From assembly GCF_003610355.1 (NCBI RefSeq), contig NZ_RAPY01000001.1, positions 1,426,001 to 1,490,000 of the forward strand: a stretch of 64,000 nt of DNA, in the 5' to 3' direction. Of the stretch, positions 48,642-57,844 are shown piece by piece; position 1 is the stretch's first letter, and each line of letters begins with the position of its first letter. Source of the stretch: Sphingobacterium detergens (GTDB lineage: Bacteria > Bacteroidota > Bacteroidia > Sphingobacteriales > Sphingobacteriaceae). Position numbers and translations under genes: made by a program. The notes under the pieces are model-generated. The model was not told where the DNA came from. It ran no database searches and saw only the letters and a program-made list of their open reading frames with translations.

Positions 48642-50150
48642 TTATTCTTTTCCATTATCTTTTGCCCACCATAAGCGTTTTCCCCAGTTGTAATCCACTG
48701 TCCCTGTAGCAGCAGCTTTGACGTTATCCGCATTATATAAATATTCATTATTCGGATAAGGTAAACGCCATGGTTGGTCAGTATGTTTTTTCTGAAGTTT
48801 AGAAGGATAGTTTGTTGTTGGAATTCCTGTTCGTCTATATAAACTCCACGCTTCATAGTTTTCTTTAAATAAGGCTACCCACATATCCCAATAAACACGT
48901 TCCTTGGTTCCATTAAATTTACCTGCTCCAGCAAGATAGGTGGTAATGGCTGACGTCTCAATTTTATTGTCTTGCATAGATAATGTCACCGCTTTTTCGT
49001 AGGCATCTTTTGCTGTTATTCCTACGTTATATCCAGATAAAGCTGCTTCTGCCAACATGTAATAAGTTTCACAGGCTCGATAAAATGGTGTAGCTCCCGC
49101 GGGGTCATTGACATAATGCTCACCAATCCAGGAAATGGAAGTAAACGGATTTGGATTATTTTCGGAACCATTTATAAAGCCGACATACTTACCGGCATTA
49201 TTTTTTCGTGCTATCGACACTATTCTCGGATCTTTCGTTGTATTCAAATGATCAATGAAAATATCAAACATCCCCCAGTTATTGAGACGATTGCCATATA
49301 TTCCAGATTCATACCAAGGCTCCATATAAGGCAAAGTACCTGGATACACCATGCGACAATTTTCAGCATTTGTTTCAATGACTGGATATTTCAGTTTATT
49401 TCCAGCGATTTCCTCAATAGTAGATTTTGCCAAAGCTGGAGCAACCGCAGAAATACGTGTAGCCATACGCAAACGAAGTGAATTACAGAACTTTTGCCAG
49501 TTCAACATCTGAGCCTTTAGAGCTGCAGCTCCAGTCTCTTTTGATCCGTATATAATATCATATTCTCCAAGTTCGTCTGTGCCAATCCCGGCAGCAAGTT
49601 CATCTGCCAATGCTTTAAGATCTGCCAATACCGCTGGGAAAACATCTTCCTGTTTATCATATTTGGCTTTCAAAACCGAACCATCTTCGGGTCTTCCTTT
49701 AAAAGCCTCCGAATAGGGAATATCACCCCAGCCATCCAACAGATAAGACCACATATAATTGTTCCATATCCGTGCGACAATCCGAATGTTTTTAAAACCT
49801 GCAGCCTTATCGTCTGTTTTTTTCAACAAATCGTTCATTTGCGTAATATTGTAATAACAGGCTGCCCAACGATTTCCGTAAGTATTATCTGTTGGAATCA
49901 ATCCACTCAAGTTATCTGGATATTGAATTTTGACAATATAGCCCGCAAAGGTGCCATAGCCATCCACATCCCCACCAAATTGCTCACCTGCATTTCGTAG
50001 TACATTGACCAGCATATTTTGTGGCGGGACATCTTTCAATGCATCGGGATCCGTATTAATTTCCTCAAAATTTTTGGTACATCCTGAGACCAAAAGCATT
50101 GCTAAAAGGGGCGTATATTTTAGTTTTTTAATAAAAGTGTTCATAACCAT
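48642..50150 (-). CDS. SusD/RagB-like surface lipoprotein
   Basis: This nutrient-binding lipoprotein of about 502 residues has a signal peptide with lipobox VSGC; an ATG two codons downstream is another start. The mature protein has the tetratricopeptide-rich SusD fold (NTDPDALKDVPPQN; YIVKIQYPDNLS; DGWGDIPYSEAFKG; FYRACETYYMLAEAALSGYN), of the SusD-like group seen with many peptide or glycan systems. It works with the SusC-like porin encoded 44 bp upstream in binding a ligand at the cell surface. No degradative enzyme follows, so the ligand is unknown. Confidence 0.94.
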   Translation of the reverse strand: MVMNTFIKKLKYTPLLAMLLVSGCTKNFEEINTDPDALKDVPPQNMLVNVLRNAGEQFGGDVDGYGTFAGYIVKIQYPDNLSGLIPTDNTYGNRWAACYYNITQMNDLLKKTDDKAAGFKNIRIVARIWNNYMWSYLLDGWGDIPYSEAFKGRPEDGSVLKAKYDKQEDVFPAVLADLKALADELAAGIGTDELGEYDIIYGSKETGAAALKAQMLNWQKFCNSLRLRMATRISAVAPALAKSTIEEIAGNKLKYPVIETNAENCRMVYPGTLPYMEPWYESGIYGNRLNNWGMFDIFIDHLNTTKDPRIVSIARKNNAGKYVGFINGSENNPNPFTSISWIGEHYVNDPAGATPFYRACETYYMLAEAALSGYNVGITAKDAYEKAVTLSMQDNKIETSAITTYLAGAGKFNGTKERVYWDMWVALFKENYEAWSLYRRTGIPTTNYPSKLQKKHTDQPWRLPYPNNEYLYNADNVKAAATGTVDYNWGKRLWWAKDNGKE

Positions 50151-50194
50151 AAATTTGTTTTTGTTGGATTTTAAATTTTAAACTTTTGTATGGA

Positions 50195-53100
50195 TTAAAA
50201 TGTAAAACCAAGTTTAAGACCTATACTTCTTGAATTAGGGACAGAAGCCTGCTCAAAGCCTACGCCACGCGAATCACTTGACACCCCTCCACTCTCTGGA
50301 TCCAAGCGCATGGTATTGGATTTATGTACCCAAAGCAGCGCCAAATTGGTTCCAGTGATAGAGACATTCGCACGTTTGATTCCTTTTATTCTACTATAAA
50401 GAGCTTTTGGTAAATTATAAGAAATATAAGCCTCTCTCAATTTCAAAAACGAACCATCAAAAACATACATTTCAGCAACACCTCCCAATTCATACCAACT
50501 CTGTGCACTGGTTTCAATTGTATTTTCAACCCAATTATCCCCTACCTTCATAGCGAATCGCTCATTTTTCATCACATCTTTACCCGCAACAATAGCGCGT
50601 TCACGAATGCCATCAGCAGCTGTAATTTCTGCAATCCCGGTTGTGTATCCGTGCGACATTGTTTGTGACCAAATATCACCTCCTTTTCTGAAATCAAGCA
50701 TAAAGCCAAATCTGAAATCTTTTATGGTAAAATCATTTCGCATGGAAGCTAGAAAATCAGGAACAACATTTCCGAGCACTTGAGCACTAAGAGGCTTATC
50801 TATCAACCCATTAGCCGCCACTTTTATCGCCCCTTTCATTGGTCCATCTTCTACTCGATCATAACCTGGCCCGACTAGTGTACCCCAGGGTTGACCTATT
50901 GAGGCCATATTGGAAATACCCCATGTCCAGCCTAATCTAAGATCGTTCAAATCCAATTGCGGATACAGTTCAACCACCTTATTTTTATCCTTTGAGAAAT
51001 TGACCGTTGTTGTCCAATTTAGCCCATTTTCATTTCTGAGGATATCACCCCTCAATTGGATTTCTACGCCCTTACTTCTTATTTCTCCAGCATTCAAGAA
51101 GATGTTGCTAAATCCTACAACGTTGGAGGTTGGTACAGGAAGCAATTGATTCTTATTTATTTTTTGGTAATAGGTCAGATCCAAGTGAAGACGATCTTTA
51201 AACATTCCCAACTCCGTTCCGATTTCGTAGGATGTAATTGCCTCCGGCTCCAGGCCTTCAATGGCATAGGTCATACTCTTATACATTTGCGATAAATTAT
51301 TATAGGCATCTGTCTGTGCATAATAGTAATTCCCATTCTGGTATGGACGCGTTGCATTACCGACTCCTATCACATTAAATCGTAATTTCCAAAAATTTAA
51401 GTAGTCGCTTTTTAGCCCCTCAAAAGTAGTCGTTGGAAGCCAACTTAAACTTGCTGATGGATAAAAGAAAGATTTCTTCAAGGTGGAAGACCAATCATTA
51501 CGCGCCGTTAAATCCAAATACAATTGATCTTTCCAGCCTAGATTAGCTTGCGCATATATCGAATTAGAACGGCCTTTTGCATGATCCATTACCGTATAAG
51601 CGTCACCAATCTTATTAGCAATCGTATATACACCCAATACATTTAATCCTTTAGCACCAAGCGTATTTGTTTCAAACTGATAATCCCGGTAATTTGCACC
51701 TACAATCCCCGATAAACTAAGATCACCAAATTGCTTGTTGAAATTTGCGATAAAATCTGCATTAAAATCAGAATTACTATTTTTTATCTCATTGAATTTA
51801 CCATCTTTATTATCATAGTTATAATAGGTAGTTTCAAACATATGTGTATTATAGTAATCCAATCCGACCCTCCCTTCAAATTTCAGGAAATCAAAGGGTT
51901 GATAAAACAATGATGTCTTTCCAAAAATACGATTCATTTTAAGCGCATTCCGAGATTCGTGCATTGTATAAAACGGATTCATATGATAAGCTGAATTCCA
52001 ATTGTAGTAGGTATAATTACCCTGTGCGTCACGCTGATCCCAGTTCTTTTTCAGATCCTGCATGTCCACTTGTCGACCAAACCAGATTAAGCCATTCATC
52101 GGGTTAGCCGAATCATAACCTTGGGTTACTAAATTATTACTTTCTGTACGCGTAAAGTTGGCCATGATATCATAGGAAACTTTATCGCTGATCTTATAGT
52201 CATTATTGAGTTGCGCGGTATACTTCTTCTGATCTGTATTAGGAACCGTTCCTCTCTGATCCCTAAATGATATTGAAGCCCGTGTCGAAGAACGATCACT
52301 CTTAGAAAGTAGTGACAGGTTGTGGTTTTGAGAGAAACCAGTTTGGAAGAATTCTTTGACATTATTTTTATGGGAATTCCATGGTGTAGCTTGACGCACA
52401 CCATTCACAACGGGACTATTGAATTGGGGAATTAATAATCCCATATCCATTCGAGGCCCCCATGACTCATCAATTCCATCGTTAACACCATTAGATCCAG
52501 TTCCATCAACATAGCTAAATGAATTTTTTAAAACATAATCTTGGTACGAAAGACCACCACCATTGGTTTTATAGCTATATTCATCACCTCTAGATCCTTG
52601 ACCATATAAATTCTGGTATTTTGGCAAATTAGCAGCTCTATCAATAGAAAAATTTCCGTCATATGATATCTGCACACCATTTTCGGCCCGTTTACCAGAT
52701 TTGGTCGTGATCATAATAACACCAGTACCGGCACGCATACCGTAAAGTGCGGCTGCACCACCTTTCAGAACGTTGATGCTTTCAATATCATCCGGATTAA
52801 TATCATTGAGTCCGGAGCCATAGTCTACACCGGAGTAGGTGTTATCACCGGTGCGCTGCGCATTATTTGTTACCGGAATACCATCAATCACAACTAAGGG
52901 CTGTTGATCAGACTGCAACGATGTATTTCCGCGAATGGAGATCCGGGCTGAGGAACCTACCGCGCCACCAAATTGATTTACCTGAACACCGGCCACTTTA
53001 CCCGCCAATGCACCTGTAAGACTGTGTTGTCCCGCATCGGTCAATTCCTTTGCATTTACTTCCTGCGTCGCATAACCCAGTGATTTTTTTTCCCGTGTAA

Positions 53101-53425
53101 TCCCAAGGGCAGTCACCACGACCTCATCCAGATTTTCCATCATGGATTCTAGCGTGACATTGACAACAGTTTGATTATTGATCTGTACTTGTTTGGGCTT
53201 ATAGCCGATTGCGCTGATATTTAAGACCGTTCCGTTTGTATAGGTCAACGAAAAACCGCCATCAGCACCTGTCTGTGTGCCTGGCCCATCCTTAATAGAT
53301 ACGGATACACCCGGAATGGGTTTGCCATCCTGATCCACTATCTTTCCTTTGACTGCTGTTTGAGCGTAGAGCGCAGAACATACTAGTATATTGGATGCTA
53401 GTATCGCAATACTTCTTTTGTTCAT
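50195..53425 (-). CDS. SusC/RagA-like TonB-dependent outer-membrane transporter
   Basis: This protein has 1076 residues. A signal peptide (ending YAQ) is followed by a carboxypeptidase-like domain (~22-95; VKGKIVDQDGKPIPGVSVSI), a TonB box around DEVVVTALG, a plug domain with VLKGGAAALYGMRAGTGV and the 22-strand barrel ending in LKLGFTF. It transports a ligand delivered by SusD across the outer membrane with TonB energy. The ITREKKSLGYA motif is the typical SusC signature. The start lies about 95 bp from a palindrome that may be an operator. Confidence 0.96.
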   Translation of the reverse strand: MNKRSIAILASNILVCSALYAQTAVKGKIVDQDGKPIPGVSVSIKDGPGTQTGADGGFSLTYTNGTVLNISAIGYKPKQVQINNQTVVNVTLESMMENLDEVVVTALGITREKKSLGYATQEVNAKELTDAGQHSLTGALAGKVAGVQVNQFGGAVGSSARISIRGNTSLQSDQQPLVVIDGIPVTNNAQRTGDNTYSGVDYGSGLNDINPDDIESINVLKGGAAALYGMRAGTGVIMITTKSGKRAENGVQISYDGNFSIDRAANLPKYQNLYGQGSRGDEYSYKTNGGGLSYQDYVLKNSFSYVDGTGSNGVNDGIDESWGPRMDMGLLIPQFNSPVVNGVRQATPWNSHKNNVKEFFQTGFSQNHNLSLLSKSDRSSTRASISFRDQRGTVPNTDQKKYTAQLNNDYKISDKVSYDIMANFTRTESNNLVTQGYDSANPMNGLIWFGRQVDMQDLKKNWDQRDAQGNYTYYNWNSAYHMNPFYTMHESRNALKMNRIFGKTSLFYQPFDFLKFEGRVGLDYYNTHMFETTYYNYDNKDGKFNEIKNSNSDFNADFIANFNKQFGDLSLSGIVGANYRDYQFETNTLGAKGLNVLGVYTIANKIGDAYTVMDHAKGRSNSIYAQANLGWKDQLYLDLTARNDWSSTLKKSFFYPSASLSWLPTTTFEGLKSDYLNFWKLRFNVIGVGNATRPYQNGNYYYAQTDAYNNLSQMYKSMTYAIEGLEPEAITSYEIGTELGMFKDRLHLDLTYYQKINKNQLLPVPTSNVVGFSNIFLNAGEIRSKGVEIQLRGDILRNENGLNWTTTVNFSKDKNKVVELYPQLDLNDLRLGWTWGISNMASIGQPWGTLVGPGYDRVEDGPMKGAIKVAANGLIDKPLSAQVLGNVVPDFLASMRNDFTIKDFRFGFMLDFRKGGDIWSQTMSHGYTTGIAEITAADGIRERAIVAGKDVMKNERFAMKVGDNWVENTIETSAQSWYELGGVAEMYVFDGSFLKLREAYISYNLPKALYSRIKGIKRANVSITGTNLALLWVHKSNTMRLDPESGGVSSDSRGVGFEQASVPNSRSIGLKLGFTF

Positions 53426-53519
53426 AAGTTTAGTTAGTTTTAAAATGTTTTTACAACAACCAATTTATATAAATATCAAAGTAGAACACAGGAGTATATT
53501 ACCCAGTATTGCCCACATC

Positions 53520-53536
53520 TTAACATCAAATGTTAA
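53520..53536. promoter_or_regulatory. Palindrome upstream of susC
   Basis: ttaacatcaaatgttaa is a 7-3-7 inverted repeat about 95 bp before the susC start. It lies where an upstream operator could be. A/T-rich 7-bp arms do occur by chance, so it is weakly supported. The rest of the 317-bp gap holds a terminator (next entry) and no ORF. Confidence 0.35.
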
Positions 53537-53647
53537 ATTATTTCCGCCAGACTAGGGTTAATTGAAATATAGGATTAATGCAACAGGCGCAAATTCTTCC
53601 TTATTATAAACCTTTACCAAGCCGGGATGACCAGGTCAGGCCAACAA

Positions 53648-53679
53648 TTAAGCCCTGATCACGGATGACCAGGGCTTAA
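53648..53679 (-). terminator. Hairpin downstream of prfH
   Basis: ttaagccctg (53648-53657) and cagggcttaa (53670-53679) form a 10-bp perfect stem with a 12-nt loop that can extend further. It lies 64 bp after the prfH stop. The downstream T-tract is only partial. Confidence 0.65.
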
Positions 53680-53742
53680 ACAGATTATTTACCGATACAA
53701 AGAAATTCAGATTGCCACCATCTCTAGTCTATGGAGAAATGA

Positions 53743-54363
53743 TTACTGTTCTTTAAATTTAGGCCCAAAGAAAATACGCTTTGAATTACCTCTTTCAATA
53801 GCAACTTGGTCCTTCCAACGCTGATTTTCCGCTGCGGCCTTTTGTAATCGTTCAAGCGCCATCAGCTGTTCCCCCAAACGCAAAACAGCAATTTCTCTAT
53901 TTTGCAACTGGGAACGCGTATCCATTACCTGCACCATCAATCCTGTAGGAAGATGGGTCGCTCGGACAGCTGAGCTCACTTTATTCACATGCTGCCCGCC
54001 AGCACCACTGCTCCGCATTGTTTTGAATTGCACATCTTTTAGATTCATTTGCGCGACACTTTTTGCCGGATACCAGTCCTTCAGCTCCACAAACCAATTT
54101 TTACGCCGATGGTTCGGTCGAAAAGGACTTTGGCAAATCCAGCAGATTGTACCTATCCAACGATCCATGAACACGGCGATTTCTCTACCGCTCAATTTTA
54201 ATACAAACGAGCATGGCAACCCATCTATTTTCTCCACTTCCACCGTCTCTACCTTCACCCCGTATTGATCCGCTTCCGCCAGCATCCTTTCCAAAACCAG
54301 TTGGACAGCTAGATTACACTCCTTAGGACCTCGTCCTGAAGTAATTAAAATATACTTTTCCAT
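53743..54363 (-). CDS. prfH: Peptide chain release factor H (PrfH)
   Basis: This small release-factor-like protein of 206 residues has the catalytic GGQ at 122-124 in RSSGAGGQHVNKVSSA. Domain 2 of ordinary release factors, with the stop-codon-reading motifs, is missing. The segment WICQSPFRP followed by NHRRKNWF is characteristic of PrfH. It should cleave peptidyl-tRNA on damaged or stalled ribosomes. It lies 6 bp after the RtcB-family gene in the same operon, the arrangement known for RtcB2-PrfH pairs that act on ribosomes cut in 16S rRNA. Confidence 0.93.
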   Translation of the reverse strand: MEKYILITSGRGPKECNLAVQLVLERMLAEADQYGVKVETVEVEKIDGLPCSFVLKLSGREIAVFMDRWIGTICWICQSPFRPNHRRKNWFVELKDWYPAKSVAQMNLKDVQFKTMRSSGAGGQHVNKVSSAVRATHLPTGLMVQVMDTRSQLQNREIAVLRLGEQLMALERLQKAAAENQRWKDQVAIERGNSKRIFFGPKFKEQ

Positions 54364-54369
54364 CCCGTC

Positions 54370-55761
54370 TTATTTATCCATACGAACAATCTTCGGACTG
54401 AATGTCCCAAGTACATTAACCAACTCATTTTGCAAGCCCATCACCCGATGGATATCTTTATAGGCATGCGGAGCTTCATCCAGCGCCCCGCCAATTAACT
54501 CCACACCATGCTGTTCCAATTCTTTGAGCATGGCACTTTTGGTGAGACTACTTTTACAGGCTGCGCGGGACATTATACGTCCAGCACCATGCGAAGCTGA
54601 TTGTATACTCAAAGGATTCCCTCGCCCCTCAACAATAAAACCCGGTGCGGTCATAGACCCCGGAATAATTCCCAATACCCCTTGCCCTGCTGGAGTTGCT
54701 CCTTTACGATGCACAATGCATTCCTTTCCATCGACCATTTCCCGCCAGGCAAAATTATGGTGGTTCTCAATGGTCAGTACAGGCCGTTCACCCAACGCTT
54801 TTGCCAAGCGCCTATGAATGTCCTCATGGCAGGCCCGAGCATAATCACCGGCAAGGTTCATTGCCAGCCAATACTCCTGACCTTCTTGCGTATCCAGATC
54901 CAACCAGGCCAAATGTTGTACAGAACGTGGTAAAGGGCATTGTTTTGCGGCTAAATTTGTATATTGTTTAGCGATATTGGCTCCCAAACCACGGGATCCG
55001 CTGTGCGATAGTACTGCTAGATAAGACCCAGGGGTAATCCCCCACCCGGAACGAACCTGATGTAATTCAACCACACCGAATTCAACAAAGTGATTTCCAC
55101 CACCCGAAGTCCCGAGTTGCCTGTAAGCCTTGTCCAACAGCGATTTCAACAAAGGAATATCTTTAAATTCCGATCTGCTAAAAATAGCATGGTCTTGTTT
55201 CTCCCGATGCGTATCGTACATACCAAATTGGGTATTCTCCTTCAGTATATTGCGCAACTGGAATTCCCGTCCTTTGAAATAACTTGCCGGTAGGTCAAAG
55301 ATAGACAGACTCATTCGACAGCCGATATCCACACCTACACCATAAGGTATCACGGCGTTATCCGTTGCCAGTACTCCGCCAATAGGCAAACCATAACCCA
55401 TGTGTGCGTCTGGCATCAATGCGCCTTTGTATGCGATAGGCAGCTTCAAGGCCTCATACAGCTGTCTTTTGGCCTGCTCATCAATTTCATTTTCACCAAA
55501 GATGGTAAAAGGCACCATTTGCTTATTGAGCTGTTGCTTGCGCGCTTCAACCGGTTGAATCAAACCCTCAGCGAGCTTGGCCCAAACAGCATCTTCCCTA
55601 AATTTTTCAGGCGCTTCGAGCACCTTCTTTGCTTCCAAAAGGATGTTTTCTTTCTTTTCTCCCCTTCGGTAACGTGTGATTAGCCCTAAGGCTACATTCA
55701 TTATATTATTCTGTGGAAAACCGATTTTAATAAGGTCTTTCCCCGATAATTTACTTCCCAT
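54370..55761 (-). CDS. RtcB-family RNA ligase
   Basis: This RNA ligase of 463 residues joins 2',3'-cyclic phosphate or 3'-phosphate ends to 5'-OH ends using GTP and Mn2+. Metal-site motifs include GVDIGCRMS, GGGNHFVEFG and HSGSRGLG; the guanylylated His region is HGAGR (SASHGAGRIMSR). An N-terminal stretch of ~70 residues (NVALGLITRYRRGEKKENILLEAKKVL) precedes the ligase core. Its coupling with prfH marks it as the RtcB2-like type. A short alternative start is possible. Confidence 0.94.
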   Translation of the reverse strand: MGSKLSGKDLIKIGFPQNNIMNVALGLITRYRRGEKKENILLEAKKVLEAPEKFREDAVWAKLAEGLIQPVEARKQQLNKQMVPFTIFGENEIDEQAKRQLYEALKLPIAYKGALMPDAHMGYGLPIGGVLATDNAVIPYGVGVDIGCRMSLSIFDLPASYFKGREFQLRNILKENTQFGMYDTHREKQDHAIFSRSEFKDIPLLKSLLDKAYRQLGTSGGGNHFVEFGVVELHQVRSGWGITPGSYLAVLSHSGSRGLGANIAKQYTNLAAKQCPLPRSVQHLAWLDLDTQEGQEYWLAMNLAGDYARACHEDIHRRLAKALGERPVLTIENHHNFAWREMVDGKECIVHRKGATPAGQGVLGIIPGSMTAPGFIVEGRGNPLSIQSASHGAGRIMSRAACKSSLTKSAMLKELEQHGVELIGGALDEAPHAYKDIHRVMGLQNELVNVLGTFSPKIVRMDK

Positions 55762-56000
55762 ATTCTTTTAAAAAAAACTTAATATACTGTCCTATCCATC
55801 TCAGGGATAGCGCATTTAAATATTCGGGTTTTCTTTTTCTTGAATAGCTATTTGCCAGCTGCCAGCGCTTTACGTTCTGTATTATGAACAAAACGGTTAC
55901 GCACCAATCTCATTGATGCACATAATGGCCAGTACGGTATACCATCGACCGGTCAAAATATGACCTGCGCAAGCTGGCTAAACAGAAAATAGAAGGCAAT
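55762..56000. other. Intergenic region upstream of the RtcB-PrfH operon
   Basis: About 240 bp that should include the operon promoter. On the minus strand an open stretch at 55848-55952 encodes ~34 residues (ending RKALAAGK) with a possible ATG at 55913; it is too short to support as a gene and could be a remnant. Nothing else is supported. Confidence 0.3.
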
Positions 56001-56030
56001 AAAAAACCCGAATGATCTTCGGGCTTTTTT
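56001..56030 (-). terminator. Terminator downstream of the retropepsin-PDZ gene
   Basis: cccgaa (56007-56012) and ttcggg (56018-56023) form a stem around a 5-nt loop, flanked by A6 (56001-56006) and T6 (56025-56030). It works on either strand. It lies about 190 bp past the stop of the minus-strand protease gene. Confidence 0.75.
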
Positions 56031-56221
56031 TCATGTCGTAACGAGTACGTTATATGTGAAGAAAAGCACGAAGAATGCTTTCGGCAAATCCATTTGCTGC
56101 AAAAGCGCTTTTTGTTTTAATCTTGGAGACCAACATAGTTCTTCGTCTTTAAATTGTTTAAAAATTAATATCGGCAGCAAAGGTAAATAAGTTTCTTCCA
56201 CTTTTCCAAATTTTACAAAAT

Positions 56222-57535
56222 TTAATTTGCATTAAAAGGCAGCGGATCCTTTAAAAAGAAAGTATATTCCATCATTTGTCCGTCTCTTTCGATCTTAAAT
56301 CGAATTTCTTTACCTTCCTCTGATTTGAAAAGCGTATGAATAGTTTCCAAAGAATAGGAAGAAGCCGAACGTCCATTGATTTTCAACACCTTATCATCCG
56401 GTTTTAATCCGGCAATTGCTGCTGGAGAACCTGCCCGAACAGTTGCAATTTTATACATATTTTTCAGTACAAAGCGATACTGCAAACTGTTGTCCATACG
56501 GATCTCTGTCCCACCATCTTTCTTTAAATAAACAGGCACCTCCTCTTTCTCATATTTTATCCCATCATGTATAATTTCGAGACCACTCATGTTTAAGTAA
56601 TAGAATTTATCAAAGTTTCTATTTTTTTGGAGATAAACGACATTATTGGGATAATCGAAAATAACCTTAAACCTACGTAGAAGTTCGTTTCCGACAGAAC
56701 CTATTCGTTCATTTACAAAAGTTGCATGTTGTGTAGAGCTCAATTCTGGATAGGCTACCAAAGGATAATTCATCTTAAATGGTCCCAGCTCCAAGGATTT
56801 GATCCGATTTCTTTTCCCATAGATTTCGCCATTGAATCCCTGACCAATGTAGTCATCAATAAAAGGAGGTTTGATTGCAAAATCATTTAATTTGGACGGA
56901 ATAAGCATCAACGCATCACTATTACCCATATCAATCAATACGCGGCCTTCAATGTCTGCGGAATCCTGATTAAAAGCAACGGAGATATACGGTCTGCTAT
57001 TTAAAATGTCGAGCGGGAGACGTTGCATCTTTGCGAGTCCTTTGGGATACTCTCCCTTTTGGTAAAGAGTAATCCGGTGTTTCAAAAAATCCATCTCAAC
57101 AACGTGATCACTAAAAAAACGGCTCCCCATGATGCCATTTACCTCCACCCCGATTCGGGTAGAAATATCAATATGTGCATTTTTAAGAATATAAATGGGC
57201 TGATCCAGATCCTCATACACATTAGCAACGCTAACCTTATTATTGACAGACAGATAACCATCCAAACCCTCATCCTTGCCTAAGCCCTGAAACTTATTAA
57301 CGAAGACTGCACTATCAATCGATTTCAGCGTTTCTCCGAATATCATGGTCTCCTTGACCCCTGTATCCAATAAGAAGTTCATCGTATATCCATTCACCTG
57401 AACAGGAATAATAACCAGATTATGAACAAATAGAAACGGGAATCTAACTTTCTTTTTTTCTTTCAAAACAAAGCGGTCTTGCCCCAAGGCAAAAAAGGAA
57501 CAGAATAAGGCAAAAGATAAAAATACTGCTTTCAT
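56222..57535 (-). CDS. Retropepsin-like aspartyl protease with PDZ domain
   Basis: This exported protein of 437 residues has a signal peptide ending near ALGQ. There are two retropepsin-type halves: the first active-site motif is LLDTG (D57-T-G59), and the second is LIDMG (~200) with Met in place of the usual Thr/Ser. A C-terminal PDZ domain (~355-425) contains AGSPAAIAGLKPDDKVLKING. Similar two-domain proteins are common in Bacteroidota; their role is not settled. The gene appears monocistronic. Confidence 0.88.
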   Translation of the reverse strand: MKAVFLSFALFCSFFALGQDRFVLKEKKKVRFPFLFVHNLVIIPVQVNGYTMNFLLDTGVKETMIFGETLKSIDSAVFVNKFQGLGKDEGLDGYLSVNNKVSVANVYEDLDQPIYILKNAHIDISTRIGVEVNGIMGSRFFSDHVVEMDFLKHRITLYQKGEYPKGLAKMQRLPLDILNSRPYISVAFNQDSADIEGRVLIDMGNSDALMLIPSKLNDFAIKPPFIDDYIGQGFNGEIYGKRNRIKSLELGPFKMNYPLVAYPELSSTQHATFVNERIGSVGNELLRRFKVIFDYPNNVVYLQKNRNFDKFYYLNMSGLEIIHDGIKYEKEEVPVYLKKDGGTEIRMDNSLQYRFVLKNMYKIATVRAGSPAAIAGLKPDDKVLKINGRSASSYSLETIHTLFKSEEGKEIRFKIERDGQMMEYTFFLKDPLPFNAN

Positions 57536-57655
57536 CCAAGTTTATATTTGGTATTTCCAATTTAAACAAGAATTCTCATAATAAAAAAGGTTTATACAAA
57601 AAAAGACTATATATCTTTTCATCAACTTTACGAGCATTTATTCGGACATTATTAT

Positions 57656-57840
57656 CGTTTTGCTTGGGACAACATACCACTTGCTTTGCCATTTGTTTGC
57701 CCTTTGAAGGCTATTTTATTACCATTATACCAAAGAAACAGCAAAGAAATAGCAAACAAACAGCAAAGCAGTCCCAAGGAAGGTCCCTAGAAAGTACGAA
57801 GAAGTCTCGAAGAACTAGCCTAGAAACGGCAAAGAAAAAA
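57656..57840. repeat. Inverted array of 11-bp units (element 2)
   Basis: Ten consecutive 11-bp units run without a gap from 57731 to 57840: caaagaaacag, caaagaaatag, caaacaaacag, caaagcagtcc, caaggaaggtc, cctagaaagta, cgaagaagtct, cgaagaactag, cctagaaacgg, caaagaaaaaa. Position 1 (C) and position 7 (A) are invariant, position 5 is G in nine of ten, and the last four bases vary. A shorter set in the opposite orientation and same 11-bp step lies at 57656-57710 (for example the reverse complements caaacaaatgg and caaagcaagtg). cttgggac (57663-57670) pairs with gtcccaag (57771-57778). The element ends 4 bp before the propeller-gene stop, so the gene end is embedded in its edge. The rest of 57536-57655 holds nothing I can support. 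Confidence 0.85.
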
Positions 57841-57844
57841 GCCC

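Noticed and set aside
55848-55952. Short minus-strand open stretch ending RKALAAGK
   Set aside because: Only about 34 codons (22 from a possible ATG), no recognised homologue, and both strands have similar chance frames; recorded as intergenic only.
57731-57840. Possible CRISPR-like array
   Set aside because: The unit is 11 bp with only four variable bases, no 20-40-bp spacer and no cas gene nearby. It is described as a repeat element instead.
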